NCBI RefSeq assembly: GCF_018138085.1
Contig: NZ_CP073105.1
Coordinates: forward strand, 62,001-126,000
From: Stutzerimonas stutzeri
Lineage (GTDB): Bacteria > Pseudomonadota > Gammaproteobacteria > Pseudomonadales > Pseudomonadaceae
Direction: 5' to 3'
Length of the DNA stretch: 64,000 nucleotides
In this document: piece by piece, positions 20,353 through 29,537 of the stretch
How the letters are laid out: each line of letters begins with the position of its first letter
Position numbering within the stretch: the first letter of the stretch is position 1
Notes under the pieces: model-generated
Seen by the model: only the letters and a program-made list of their open reading frames with translations
Told to the model about the DNA's origin: nothing
Database searches by the model: none
Translations under genes and position numbers: made by a program

Positions 20353-21744
20353 ATGGTCATGAGTCGGCGTGCCGGTCTTTTTCTGTTTGCGTTGCTGGCT
20401 ACCGGCGCGGAGCAGGTCGCGGCAAAACCCAACCCCACGGTGGAGGCTTCGCTCAAGGCGGGCAGGCCTTTCGTCCAGGGCGAGGTGCTGGTGCAGTTCA
20501 AGTCCGGCGTATCGGACCTGGCGACGGGGGCCGCGCTGACCAAACAGGGCGCCAAGGCCGCACAAAAACTGCTCGACAAGGCGGCCCGCAAAGACGCCAA
20601 GGGTGACCTGGTCCGCGCCAAGCTGGGCAAGGGGCAGAAGGTCAACGCTGCACTGATTGCCCGGCTCGCTGAGGATCCATCGGTGGAGTTCGTCGAACCC
20701 AACTGGATCTACCGCACCCAGGTCACCAACCCCAACGATCCAGGCCTCGGCATGCTCTGGGGCTTGCAGGGCGCGACCACCTCGCCGGCCCAGCCCTACG
20801 GCAGCGGCGCGCTGGCGGCCTGGAACGCCGGCGCCTTGTGTTCCAAAAAGGTGTATGTGGGGATCGTCGACGAGGGCGTGATGGCGACCCATGGCGACCT
20901 GCGCGCCAACGTGTGGATCAACCCGGGCGAGGGCAGCCGGGCCGATCGCCTGGACAACGACGGCAACGGCCTGGTCGACGACATTCTCGGCTGGGATTTC
21001 GCCGCCAACGACGCCAGCATCTTCGATGGGTCGGCCGACGATCACGGCACCCACGTGGCCGGAACCATCGCCGCGGTGGCGAACAACGCTGCCGGCGTGT
21101 TCGGCGTCTGCCCAACGGCCAAGTACATCACCGCCAAGTTTCTCGGCGTCAATGGCGGCACCACGGTGGATGCGGTGAAGGCCATCAACTACCTGACACA
21201 GCTGAAGCTCGCGAAGAAGATCAACCTGGTCGCCACCAATAACTCCTGGGGTGGCGGTGGGTATTCGCAGGCGCTGTATGACGCCATCCGCGCAGCCGGC
21301 AACGCCAACATCCTGTTCATTGCCGCGGCCGGCAACGACGGGCTCAACCTCGATACCACGCCCAGCTATCCGGCCAGCTACAACCTGCCCAACGTGATCG
21401 CGGTGGCGGCCATCAATCAAAACGGCCAACGTGCGGATTTCTCCAACTACGGCGTCAACAGCGTGCATATCGCCGCGCCCGGTGTCGATATCCTCTCGAC
21501 GGTGCCGACCGCGACTCGCACTGCGGGTTACGCCTACATGAGCGGGACCTCCATGGCGACGCCTCATGTGACCGGTGCGGCGGCGCTCTACGCCTCGTTG
21601 AATCCCTGCGCCACCAGCGCGCAGATCCGCGAGGCGCTGCTGCGACTGGCGGTGCGTGATCCGCAGCTCACCGGTGTGGTGCAGCAGAATCGTCGGCTGG
21701 ACCTGTCGAAGATCCGAGCAGAGCTGACCTGCACCGCGCCCTAG
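20353..21744 (+). CDS. Secreted subtilisin-like serine protease (S8)
   Basis: A 463-residue preproprotease. It has a signal peptide, an inhibitor-I9-like prodomain (GEVLVQFKSGVSD to PSVEFVEPNWIYR, about residues 35-120) and an S8 catalytic domain. Catalytic Asp is D173 in VGIVDEGV, His is H231 in DDHGTHVAGT, oxyanion Asn is N328 in AAAGNDG, and Ser is S400 in SGTSMATPH. Four cysteines outside the signal peptide suggest disulfides. There is no visible autotransporter or C-terminal secretion domain, so it may be released to the periplasm or by type II secretion. AGGAG precedes the ATG at 20353; a second ATG is at 20359. Confidence 0.9.
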   Translation: MVMSRRAGLFLFALLATGAEQVAAKPNPTVEASLKAGRPFVQGEVLVQFKSGVSDLATGAALTKQGAKAAQKLLDKAARKDAKGDLVRAKLGKGQKVNAALIARLAEDPSVEFVEPNWIYRTQVTNPNDPGLGMLWGLQGATTSPAQPYGSGALAAWNAGALCSKKVYVGIVDEGVMATHGDLRANVWINPGEGSRADRLDNDGNGLVDDILGWDFAANDASIFDGSADDHGTHVAGTIAAVANNAAGVFGVCPTAKYITAKFLGVNGGTTVDAVKAINYLTQLKLAKKINLVATNNSWGGGGYSQALYDAIRAAGNANILFIAAAGNDGLNLDTTPSYPASYNLPNVIAVAAINQNGQRADFSNYGVNSVHIAAPGVDILSTVPTATRTAGYAYMSGTSMATPHVTGAAALYASLNPCATSAQIREALLRLAVRDPQLTGVVQQNRRLDLSKIRAELTCTAP

Positions 21745-21765
21745 CACGGCGCAGCGCTGGCCTGC

Positions 21766-22830
21766 TTAGCTGGCCAGCGCGGTCTCGGCCGTTTTGCCGG
21801 CTTTGGCCGGAGTCGTTTCTGCCGCGTACCCCTGCGGGTTGCGGCTCTGCCAGCGCCAGGCGTCAGTGAGCATCGTAAGCAGGTCCTTTTCCGCCTGCCA
21901 GCCCAGCTCTTCGCGGGCCTTGGTCGGGTCCGACCAGCACTGGGCGATGTCGCCCGGGCGGCGCGCTCGGAACATATGTGGCAGCGGCCGGCCGATGACT
22001 TCCTCGAATGCGGTGATCATCTGGCGTACCGAGTAGCCACGGCCGGTACCGAGGTTCCACGTGGAAACACCGTGCACCCGCTCTAGCCGCTCCAGCGCTT
22101 TGAGGTGCCCCTTGGCCAGGTCGACCACATGGATGTAATCGCGCACCCCCGTGCCATCCGGCGTCGGGTAGTCCGCTCCGTATACGTTCAACTGGGGCCG
22201 ACGCCCCACGGCGACTTGCAGCATGTAGGGCAGCAGGTTGTTGGGGATGCCGTTGGGGTCTTCACCGATCAGGCCGGACTCATGAGCGCCGATCGGGTTG
22301 AAGTAGCGCAGCAGGGCGATCGACCAGCGCGGGTCGGACTCGGCCAGCCCCTTGAGCACGTTCTCGGCCATCAGCTTGGACTGGCCATAGGGATTGGTCG
22401 GCAAACCGGTCGGGCAGTTCTCGGTGATCGGCATCTGCGGGGAATCGCCATAGACGGTCGCCGACGAGCTGAACACCAGCTTGAAGATGCCGGCCTCGGC
22501 CATCGCCTGGCACAGCGCGATGCTGCCGCTGACATTGGTCTCGTAATAGCGCAGTGGCTCGCGCACGCTTTCGCCGACGGCCTTGAGCCCGGCGAAGTGC
22601 AGCACCGCAGTTACCGGATAGGAGGCGAAGAGCGCATTGAGCAGCGAGCGATTGCGCACGTCGCCCTTGATGAACTGGGCCTGGCGACCAGCGAGGGCTT
22701 CGACCCGATCCAACGCGATCTTGGAACTGTTACAAAGATTGTCCAGCACCAGTACTTCGTGGCCCGCCAGGAGCAGCTCCAGCACGGCGTGCGACCCGAT
22801 GTAACCCGCTCCACCAGTTACCAGAATCAT
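21766..22830 (-). CDS. galE: UDP-glucose 4-epimerase
   Basis: The 354-residue extended short-chain dehydrogenase has the NAD-binding motif GGAGYIGSH at the start, catalytic Ser-Ser-Ser and Tyr-x3-Lys (SSSATVYGD and NPYGQSK), and the GalE-specific ALLRYFNPIGAHESG and GVRDYIHVVDLAKGH segments. It interconverts UDP-glucose and UDP-galactose. The start at 22830 is set by the Rossmann motif and an AGG ribosome site. It is transcribed away from the glycosyltransferase-glf operon. It can supply UDP-galactopyranose to the mutase there, so the two divergent units plausibly form one pathway to galactofuranose. Confidence 0.95.
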   Translation of the reverse strand: MILVTGGAGYIGSHAVLELLLAGHEVLVLDNLCNSSKIALDRVEALAGRQAQFIKGDVRNRSLLNALFASYPVTAVLHFAGLKAVGESVREPLRYYETNVSGSIALCQAMAEAGIFKLVFSSSATVYGDSPQMPITENCPTGLPTNPYGQSKLMAENVLKGLAESDPRWSIALLRYFNPIGAHESGLIGEDPNGIPNNLLPYMLQVAVGRRPQLNVYGADYPTPDGTGVRDYIHVVDLAKGHLKALERLERVHGVSTWNLGTGRGYSVRQMITAFEEVIGRPLPHMFRARRPGDIAQCWSDPTKAREELGWQAEKDLLTMLTDAWRWQSRNPQGYAAETTPAKAGKTAETALAS

Positions 22831-23241
22831 GTGTATACCTCGCATACCGAATTTATTCGACGCGCACGGGGGATACGCGGCTGGCCGTATGAGCGCGGCC
22901 GCTGCATGCATCTCCAGGGTTGGGTTCGGCAAAAAACGGGCGGTGCTGCTGCGCAGTCACGCGGGCCGATGCCGGGGTAAATCAGGCGTCCTGAAATAGG
23001 GACGGGGGAAGCTGCGAGCAAGTTCCAACGAAGCGACGGGCAACCGATGACCGACCGCAAACGGCGGCAACAGGGAACCTTGGCTCGTGCGCCGTCGTCC
23101 ATAGCCGGCAGGCAGCGCTTGCGTGCTGGCATTTTTCTGCTACCGAGCGCCACCCGGTTTTGCTTTGCGCGGGCTGCGCAGGCTGATGCGATGCGGCAGA
23201 ACGGAACTCTGAAGGGCATCGCCACCCATTACGAGGTTTCC
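22831..23241. other. Divergent spacer between galE and the glycan operon
   Basis: This 411-bp spacer must carry promoters for both galE and the glycan operon. An open frame in phase with the glycosyltransferase extends back to 23047, with a possible ATG at 23191, but its sequence (Arg- and Ala-rich) looks non-coding and lacks a ribosome site. I see no REP, terminator or clear promoter hexamers. Confidence 0.4.
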
Positions 23242-24426
23242 ATGAGCTGGGCCGGTCCCTACCAATACGAAATTGGCAAATCCCCCGACAAACAAGCGAC
23301 GCCACCGGAAGTCATCTTCGATGAACAGGTGCCGACCTTGCTGTGCCTCTCCCACCTGCGCTGGAGCTTCGTTTACCAACGCCCGCAGCATCTGATGTCG
23401 CGATTCGCGCGCGATTTCAACGTGCTGTTTTTCGAAGAGCCGATCCCCACCGAGGACGCCCAGCCATGGCTGGAAGTGCGGCCCGGGGAAGATGGCGTTC
23501 AGGTATTGATTCCGCGCCTGCCGCAGGGCTGCGAGGGCGAGACGGCATTGCGCATCCAGCGCGATCTGCTCGACGGCTACCTGGACAAGCTCGGCGTCAA
23601 GGAGCTGATGCTCTGGTACTACACGCCAATGGCGCTGGGTTATGCCGGGCATTTGAAGCCCAAGCTCACCGTTTACGACTGCATGGACGAACTCTCCGCG
23701 TTTCGCGGCGCGCCGCCGGAGCTGGTGCAGCGCGAGCGCGAACTGCTCGAGCGCGCCGACCTGGTTTTCACCGGCGGCTACAGCATCTGGGAAGCCAAGC
23801 GCGAGCTGCATGACAACGCCTTCGCCTTTCCCAGCAGCGTCGACGTGGCGCACTTCGCCGAGGCGCGGCGGACCCAGGCCGACCCCGATGACCAGGCCGA
23901 GATCCCGCATCCGCGCCTGGGCTTCTATGGCGTGATCGACGAGCGCTTCGATATCGAGCTGGTGGCCCGTGTTGCCGAGCAGCGTCCGGACTGGCAGTTC
24001 GTGCTGGTTGGCCCGGTGGTGAAGATCGACCCCGCCGACCTGCCGCAGCGCGACAACATCCACTATCTGGGCGGCAAGACCTACGACGAGTTGCCCCGCT
24101 ACCTGTCCGGCTGGGAAGTGGCGATCATGCCCTTCGCGATGAACGAGTCGACGCGTTTCATCAGCCCCACCAAGACGCCAGAGTACCTCGCCGGTGGCTG
24201 CCCGGTGGTGTCCACGCCGATAAAGGACGTGGTGCGCACCTACGGCGATACCGAGATCGTGTACATCGCCGACAGTCCCCAGGCGTTCATCGAGGCGGTG
24301 GGCAAGGCCCTGGCCGATGGCGAGGACCGCGACCGTTTGTTGAAGACCGCTGACGAGATTCTCGGCGACATGTCCTGGGACCACACCTGGGCGCTGATGA
24401 AGGAGAAGATGCAATGCGCGATGTAA
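23242..24426 (+). CDS. Glycosyltransferase (GT-B fold, family 1/4-like)
   Basis: A 394-residue protein. It opens with LLCLSHLRWSFVYQRPQHLMSRFA, the first Rossmann strand of TuaH-like glycosyltransferases that carry the WDFVxQRPQHL-type motif. A linker YDCMDELSAFRG and a second domain (HPRLGFYGVIDERFD, then FVLVGPVVKIDP and IHYLGGKTYDELP) follow. The donor-site acidic segment is STRFISPTKTPEYLAGG, near residue 320. It should transfer a sugar to a cell-surface acceptor. The start at 23242 (MSWAGPY) has GAGG five bases upstream. The last 13 bases overlap glf, so the mutase and transferase are coupled, which suggests a galactofuranosyl or galactosyl transferase; that specificity is inference. Confidence 0.85.
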   Translation: MSWAGPYQYEIGKSPDKQATPPEVIFDEQVPTLLCLSHLRWSFVYQRPQHLMSRFARDFNVLFFEEPIPTEDAQPWLEVRPGEDGVQVLIPRLPQGCEGETALRIQRDLLDGYLDKLGVKELMLWYYTPMALGYAGHLKPKLTVYDCMDELSAFRGAPPELVQRERELLERADLVFTGGYSIWEAKRELHDNAFAFPSSVDVAHFAEARRTQADPDDQAEIPHPRLGFYGVIDERFDIELVARVAEQRPDWQFVLVGPVVKIDPADLPQRDNIHYLGGKTYDELPRYLSGWEVAIMPFAMNESTRFISPTKTPEYLAGGCPVVSTPIKDVVRTYGDTEIVYIADSPQAFIEAVGKALADGEDRDRLLKTADEILGDMSWDHTWALMKEKMQCAM

Positions 24427-25655
24427 GCCTGCGAGACAGCAACCCCGATTACGCGGGCGGCGGCGCCAGCGTTGGCCCGTCCAGCGGCCGGCGGGGCTTC
24501 GACTACCTGATCGTCGGTGCCGGTTTCGCCGGCAGCGTACTGGCCGAGCGGCTGGCGGCCGGCCTGAACAAGCGCGTGCTGGTGGTCGACCGGCGTCCGC
24601 ACATCGGCGGCAACGCCTACGATCATTACGACGAAGCCGGCGTGCTGATCCACCGTTACGGGCCGCACATCTTTCACACCAATGCCCAGCGCATCGTCGA
24701 TTACCTGTCGCGCTTCACCGAATGGCGGCCCTACGAGCATCGCGTGCTGGCGCAGGTGGACGGCCAGCAAGTGCCGATCCCGATCAACATGACCACGCTG
24801 AACAAGCTCTACGGGCTAAGCATGACCACCGAGCAGGAAGCGGCGGATTTCCTCGCCGGCCGCGCCGAGCCGGTGGCGGACATCCAGACCAGTGAAGACG
24901 TGGTCATCAACGGCATCGGCCGCGAGCTGTATCAGAAGTTCTTCCGCGGCTACACCCGCAAGCAGTGGGGGCTGGACCCCTCGCAGCTGGACAAGTCGGT
25001 CACCTCGCGCATCCCCACGCGCACCAACACCGACGACCGCTACTTCACCGACACCTTCCAGCAGATGCCCAAGTACGGGTACACCAAGATGTTCGAGAAG
25101 ATGCTGGCGCACCCGAACATCAAGGTCATGATCAACACCGACTACCGCGAGATTCGCGACGAGATTCAGCATGACCACCTGATCTTCTGCGGGCCGATCG
25201 ACGAGTACTTCGACTACCGCTTCGGCAAGCTGCCGTACCGCTCATTGAAGTTCGAGCACAAGCAGCTCGATCAGGAGCAGTTCCAGGCGGTCGGCACGGT
25301 CAACTATCCCAGCGAAGACGTGCCCTATACGCGCATCAGCGAGTACAAGCACCTCACAGGGCAAGTGCACCCGAAGACCAGCATCACCTACGAATACCCC
25401 TCGGCCGAGGGCGATCCCTATTACCCGATCCCGCGCCCGGAAAACGCCGAGCTGTACAAGCGCTACCAGAAGCTGGCGGACGAGACGCCGGGCGTCACCT
25501 TCGTCGGCCGCCTCGGCACCTACAAGTACTACAACATGGACCAGGTGGTGGGGCAGGCGCTGGCGCTGTACAAGCGCATCGAGGAGGCCGAGCGCGGCCC
25601 GGCGTCGGGCGAAAGCGCCGAACACAGCCAATCGCTGGCTGAACAAGCCCCCTGA
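24414..25655 (+). CDS. glf: UDP-galactopyranose mutase
   Basis: A 413-residue flavoenzyme. An unusual 28-residue hydrophilic extension precedes the FAD-binding motif DYLIVGAGFAGSVLAERLA. Family signatures follow: RPHIGGNAYDHYD, RYGPHIFHT, FFRGYTRKQWG, and FVGRLGTYKYYNMDQ near the C-terminus. It converts UDP-galactopyranose to UDP-galactofuranose in the cytoplasm and requires reduced FAD. It overlaps the glycosyltransferase gene upstream and is followed after 14 bases by a GH1-like gene. With galE next door, the cluster has the full route from UDP-glucose to UDP-galactofuranose. Confidence 0.95.
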   Translation: MRDVSLRDSNPDYAGGGASVGPSSGRRGFDYLIVGAGFAGSVLAERLAAGLNKRVLVVDRRPHIGGNAYDHYDEAGVLIHRYGPHIFHTNAQRIVDYLSRFTEWRPYEHRVLAQVDGQQVPIPINMTTLNKLYGLSMTTEQEAADFLAGRAEPVADIQTSEDVVINGIGRELYQKFFRGYTRKQWGLDPSQLDKSVTSRIPTRTNTDDRYFTDTFQQMPKYGYTKMFEKMLAHPNIKVMINTDYREIRDEIQHDHLIFCGPIDEYFDYRFGKLPYRSLKFEHKQLDQEQFQAVGTVNYPSEDVPYTRISEYKHLTGQVHPKTSITYEYPSAEGDPYYPIPRPENAELYKRYQKLADETPGVTFVGRLGTYKYYNMDQVVGQALALYKRIEEAERGPASGESAEHSQSLAEQAP

Positions 25656-25669
25656 GGCGAGACCTGAAG

Positions 25670-26824
25670 ATGCATCAGCCCTCGTTGTTCAAGAGTTTCT
25701 TCATGGGCGGGTTCGAATGCTCGAACCACCGCCGCAGCGATGGCCGGCGGCTCGATCTGCTGGCCGCCACCGGACACGACCGCTGGGCCGCGCACGATTA
25801 CGCGGTGCTGCATCGGCATGGGCTGCACAGCGTGCGCGACGGTCTGCGCTGGCATCTGATCGAGCAGGCGCCGGGCCGGTACGACTGGTCGAGCTTCCTG
25901 CCAATGCTGCAGGCGGCGCAGCGTCAGGGCACCCAGGTGATCTGGGACCTGTGCCACTACGGTTGGCCGGACGACATCGACATCTGGCGTCCGCAGTTCG
26001 TCGAGCGCTTCGCCCGTTACGCGGCGGCGGCGGCGCAGCTGGTCAGGGACGAAACCGATACCGTGCCCTTCTATGCGCCGCTCAATGAAATCTCGTTCTG
26101 GGCCTGGGCCGGCGGTGACGAGGCGTATTTCAACCCGATGGCGCGCGGTCGCGGTTTCGAGCTCAAGCATCAATTGGTGCGCGCCACCATCGCCGCGATG
26201 CAGGCGATCCGCGAGGTCGAGCCGCGGGCGCGCTTCGTCCAGGTCGACCCGGCCATACATGTGGTTTCGCCCAACGACCGGCCGGGGCCGCAGCGCGACG
26301 CCGAACGTTTTCGCCAGGCGCAGTTCGAGGCCTGGGACATGCTCTGCGGCGAGGCCTGGCCTGGCCTCGGCGGCGCGCCGGAATACCTCGACGTGCTAGG
26401 CGTCAACTACTACTCCGACAACCAGTGGTACCACGGTGATGGCCGCACTATCGAGCGCGACAATCCGGACTATCGGCCCTTCAAGGGCATCCTCACAGAG
26501 ATCTGGCAGCGCTACAAACGCCCGTTGCTGATTGCCGAAACCGGTGCTGAAGGCGACGTGCGTGGCGACTGGCTGCGCTACGTCAGCGAGCAGGCCGGGC
26601 TGGCCATGCAGCGTGGGGTGCCGGTCGAGGGCATCTGCCTGTATCCGGTGCTGGACTATCCCGGCTGGACCGACGACCGGCACTGCCCGGTAGGCTTGTT
26701 GGGTTTCCCGGATGAAAACGGCAATCGCCGCGTGCATGAGGGCCTCGCCGACGAATTGCGCCTGCAACAGCAGCGATTCAATCAGCTCAACAGCCACTTG
26801 CCGCTCGCCGAAGCGCTGACATGA
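25670..26824 (+). CDS. GH1-like glycosidase-fold protein
   Basis: The 384-residue protein has a TIM-barrel glycosidase pattern: HGLHSVRDGLRWHLIEQAPG (as in family 1 enzymes), QVIWDLCHYGWPDDID, an acid/base-like Glu in YAPLNEISFWAW, and a candidate nucleophile Glu in PLLIAETGAEGD. WDMLCGEAWPGLGG lies between them. It has no signal peptide, so it is cytoplasmic. It could trim or remodel the glycan or its lipid intermediate, or act as a transglycosylase. The stop overlaps the ABC exporter start (ATGA). The assignment to family 1 is by motif; substrate is unknown. Confidence 0.8.
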   Translation: MHQPSLFKSFFMGGFECSNHRRSDGRRLDLLAATGHDRWAAHDYAVLHRHGLHSVRDGLRWHLIEQAPGRYDWSSFLPMLQAAQRQGTQVIWDLCHYGWPDDIDIWRPQFVERFARYAAAAAQLVRDETDTVPFYAPLNEISFWAWAGGDEAYFNPMARGRGFELKHQLVRATIAAMQAIREVEPRARFVQVDPAIHVVSPNDRPGPQRDAERFRQAQFEAWDMLCGEAWPGLGGAPEYLDVLGVNYYSDNQWYHGDGRTIERDNPDYRPFKGILTEIWQRYKRPLLIAETGAEGDVRGDWLRYVSEQAGLAMQRGVPVEGICLYPVLDYPGWTDDRHCPVGLLGFPDENGNRRVHEGLADELRLQQQRFNQLNSHLPLAEALT

Positions 26825-28626
26825 ACGCTCCGGCCCAGGCGCCCAAGGCGAAACCGCACATGGTGCCGTTGCCGAGCCGGCCGGTGGCTTTCCTTTGGCA
26901 TTACATCTGCGCACGGCCCTGGCACTTCGGCGGCCTGCTGGCGCTGATCGTCGGCGCCGCCGGCTGCGCCGTGGCGGTGCAGTACGGGATGAAGCTGCTG
27001 GTGGACTCCATGGCGCAAGGCGGCGCGGACCGCGTCGGTGCCAACGTCTGGTTTCCGTTGGGGTTGTTTATCGGATTGATCGTCACCGAGAACGTCTTCT
27101 GGCGTTTGGGCGGCTGGCTGGGTTGCCGCACGGTGGTGGCCAGCGTGGTGGATATACGCGTCGACCTGTTCAAACACCTGACCGGGCATCCGATGCGCTA
27201 TTTCACCGAGCATTTCGCCGGCTCGCTGGGCAATCGCATTTCGGCACTGGGTCAGGCCGCCGGGGCGATCTATGGCGGCCTGGCGTGGAAGATCGTGCCG
27301 CCCATCGTCGACTTCATCGGAGCCGTGGTGGTACTGCTCACCGTCGACGTACGCATGGCGGTGGCGCTGATCCTGTTCGTTGCCATCGTTGCCGCGCTGA
27401 TCACCGGCTTCGGCATTCGCGGCCGCGCCAAGCATCAGCGCTTCGCCGCGCAGTCGGCGCGCGTCGGGGGTGAGCTGGTGGATGCGGTGTCCAACGTGTG
27501 GACCATCAAAGCGTTCTCCGCCCGCGACCGCGAGGCCGAACGGCTGGCCCAGGAAATCGGCTACGAAGCGCGCGCCCAACGCCGCAGCTGGATGTATCTG
27601 GAAAAGGCGCGGGTGATGCACGACATTTGCCTGTCGGTGATGGCCGGCGGCATGCTGATCTGGGCTATCAACCTGTGGGTCGCCGGCTCGGTAACCGCTG
27701 GCGACGTGGTGCTGGTCAGCGCACTGACGTTCCGCATCCTGCATGGCTCGCGCGATCTGGCCCTGGCACTGGTGGACGCCACGCAGCAGATCGGCGCAAT
27801 CGACGACACCCTGCGCATCATCGTCCAGCCACACGGCCTGGAGGACAGCGACACGCAACTGTTGCTCGCCGAGGGCGACATCACCTTCGACGATGTCGGC
27901 TTCGGCTATCCGGGGCGTGGCGCCGTTTTCAACAAGCTCGACCTGCACATCCCGGCCGGGCAGAAGGTTGGCGTGGTGGGTTCGTCCGGGGCCGGCAAGT
28001 CGACGTTGATCAACCTGATCCAGCGCCTGGATGACGTGCAGAGCGGACGCATCCTGATCGACGGCCAGGACATCCGCAGCGTCAGTCAGGACAGCCTGCG
28101 TGAAAAGATTGCCGTGGTGCCGCAGGAAACCGCGCTATTCAACCGCAGCATCCGCGAGAACATTCGCTACGGCCGCCCCGATGCGACCGACGAGGAGGTG
28201 GTCGAGGCCGCGCGCAGTGCCTTCTGCGATGGCTTTATCCGCGAGCTGCCGCAGGGCTACGACACCCTGGTCGGCGAACGCGGGGTGATGCTTTCCGGTG
28301 GCCAGCGCCAGCGGCTGGGCATCGCCCGGGCGTTCCTGAAAAACGCGCCGATCCTGATCCTCGACGAGGCCACCTCGGCACTGGACACCCAGTCCGAAGC
28401 CGAAATCCAGGTCGCGCTCAACGACCTGGTGCACAACCGCACCGTGGTAGCGGTGGCGCATCGGCTGTCGACCCTGTCGAGTTTCGACCGGATCATCGTG
28501 CTGCGTGACGGCCGCATCGTCGAGGACGGCCCGCCGCACGAGCTGCGTAGCCGTGGCGGCGAGTTCGACGCCCTGTGGCGCATGCAGGCCGAGGGCTTCA
28601 AGCAGCGCCCCGATCCAGCCCCATGA
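26821..28626 (+). CDS. ABC exporter of the glycan operon
   Basis: A 601-residue fused permease-ATPase. Six helices are spread over about residues 20-310, and the nucleotide-binding domain has Walker A GSSGAGKST near residue 387, signature LSGGQRQR, Walker B LILDEATSALD and switch AHRLST. In this operon the likely cargo is a lipid-linked or nucleotide-derived galactose glycan, as MsbA-like exporters do for lipid substrates; that is inference from context. It overlaps the genes on both sides by ATGA. It resembles the exporter at 2710-4545 in length and motifs. Confidence 0.9.
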   Translation: MNAPAQAPKAKPHMVPLPSRPVAFLWHYICARPWHFGGLLALIVGAAGCAVAVQYGMKLLVDSMAQGGADRVGANVWFPLGLFIGLIVTENVFWRLGGWLGCRTVVASVVDIRVDLFKHLTGHPMRYFTEHFAGSLGNRISALGQAAGAIYGGLAWKIVPPIVDFIGAVVVLLTVDVRMAVALILFVAIVAALITGFGIRGRAKHQRFAAQSARVGGELVDAVSNVWTIKAFSARDREAERLAQEIGYEARAQRRSWMYLEKARVMHDICLSVMAGGMLIWAINLWVAGSVTAGDVVLVSALTFRILHGSRDLALALVDATQQIGAIDDTLRIIVQPHGLEDSDTQLLLAEGDITFDDVGFGYPGRGAVFNKLDLHIPAGQKVGVVGSSGAGKSTLINLIQRLDDVQSGRILIDGQDIRSVSQDSLREKIAVVPQETALFNRSIRENIRYGRPDATDEEVVEAARSAFCDGFIRELPQGYDTLVGERGVMLSGGQRQRLGIARAFLKNAPILILDEATSALDTQSEAEIQVALNDLVHNRTVVAVAHRLSTLSSFDRIIVLRDGRIVEDGPPHELRSRGGEFDALWRMQAEGFKQRPDPAP

Positions 28627-28838
28627 AACGGATCGCGGTGACCTCGCGCAGCCTGCGCGCGCTGGGCTACGACCCCGACCAGCAGGCGCTGGAAGTGGAA
28701 TTCCACAACGGCTCGGTCTACCGCTACGAACAGGTGCCGGCCGAGGTGGTGCAGGCGCTGCTGGAGGCCGATTCGATGGGCCGTTATTTCAATCAGGTGT
28801 TCAAGCCGCAGCACTACCGCTACCAGCGCATCGGATAA
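28623..28838 (+). CDS. KTSC domain small protein
   Basis: A 71-residue protein of the KTSC family. It has the strand-turn ALEVEFHNGSVYRYEQVPAE and the GRYFNQVFKPQHYRY tail; the name-giving Lys-Thr-Ser-Cys motif is replaced here by the Met-Gly-Arg-Tyr turn. KTSC domains are small, occur alone or fused to nucleases and lysyl-tRNA synthetase, and have no established function. Its ATG overlaps the exporter stop (ATGA), so it is the last gene of the glycan operon. Its coupling to an exporter is a reason to test it as a small operon partner. Confidence 0.75.
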   Translation: MKRIAVTSRSLRALGYDPDQQALEVEFHNGSVYRYEQVPAEVVQALLEADSMGRYFNQVFKPQHYRYQRIG

Positions 28839-28857
28839 CCCACCCGCGTGTGTTTAA

Positions 28858-29105
28858 AAGCTCGCGGTCGAGACCGCTCCTACAAGGGCGTCGCCTCGCC
28901 ATCGTCATTGGCATTCCGGTGGCATTGCTTGTGGGAGCGGTCTTGACCGCGATTGCCGGCTGTAAGCCGGCCGCATGAAGTGTGGCACCGGGTGGTCCGC
29001 CGGGCAGCTTGTGTCAGTGTGGTTTTGAAAGCTCGCGGTCGAGACCGCTCCTACAAAGCCCAGTCCGCCGCGATTGCTTCCCGTGGGAGCGGTCTTGACC
29101 GCGAA
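28858..29105. repeat. Class A REP elements after the glycan operon
   Basis: Four palindromes: GCTCGCGGTCGAGACCGCTC at about 28860, GTGGGAGCGGTCTTGACCGC at about 28931, another GCTCGCGGTCGAGACCGCTC at about 29035, and GTGGGAGCGGTCTTGACCGC at about 29083. They are arranged as two inverted pairs. The remaining bases up to the dodecin gene at 29271 show no gene. Confidence 0.88.
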
Positions 29106-29270
29106 TACTGGCGCAAGCCGGCGCTCTTGCACAGGGCAGTCTGCTCCTGTCTGTCGCCCGTGCCTGTTTGAGCGTCTCGCTGAACTTCCGACCCGCTGTA
29201 TGGGCCTCAGTTAGACAGGACGCGTCACTACCGAGCGGAGGCTCCCTCAGATCGCCAAAGGGGATATCTA

Positions 29271-29486
29271 ATGTCGGATCACCACACCTACAAGAAGATT
29301 GAAATCGTCGGCTCTTCGCGCACCAGCGTGGACGAGGCGATTCAGAACGGAATCGCCGAAGCCAGCCGGACACTGCGCAACGTCGAATGGTTCGAAGTCG
29401 GCGAAATCCGCGGCCATGTCGAAAATGGCAAGGTCGGTCATTATCAGGTCACCATGAAGGTCGGCTTCCGTCTCGCCGAGAGCTGA
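29271..29486 (+). CDS. Dodecin family flavin-binding protein
   Basis: A 71-residue protein with the dodecin pattern: YKKIEIVGSSRTSVDEAIQNGIAEASRTLRN-type strand-helix followed by WFEVGEIRGHVENGKVGHYQVTMKVGFRL. Trp in VEWFEV is the flavin-stacking residue. Dodecins form hollow 12-mers that store riboflavin, lumichrome, FMN or related flavins and buffer against photo-damage. It lies in its own unit with GGGGA before the ATG. Confidence 0.92.
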   Translation: MSDHHTYKKIEIVGSSRTSVDEAIQNGIAEASRTLRNVEWFEVGEIRGHVENGKVGHYQVTMKVGFRLAES

Positions 29487-29537
29487 TCGACGCCGTTGGC
29501 CGCGTAGCCGGTGGTTCGCTCGCCTGGCGCTGCGCCG

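Noticed and set aside
20338..21747. Long minus-strand frame opposite the subtilase
   Set aside because: The subtilase has a full catalytic triad; the opposite frame is Arg/His/Gly-rich without motifs.
26782..27948. Minus-strand frame of 388 codons opposite the glycan exporter
   Set aside because: It is a shadow of the exporter gene, which has clear Walker and signature motifs.
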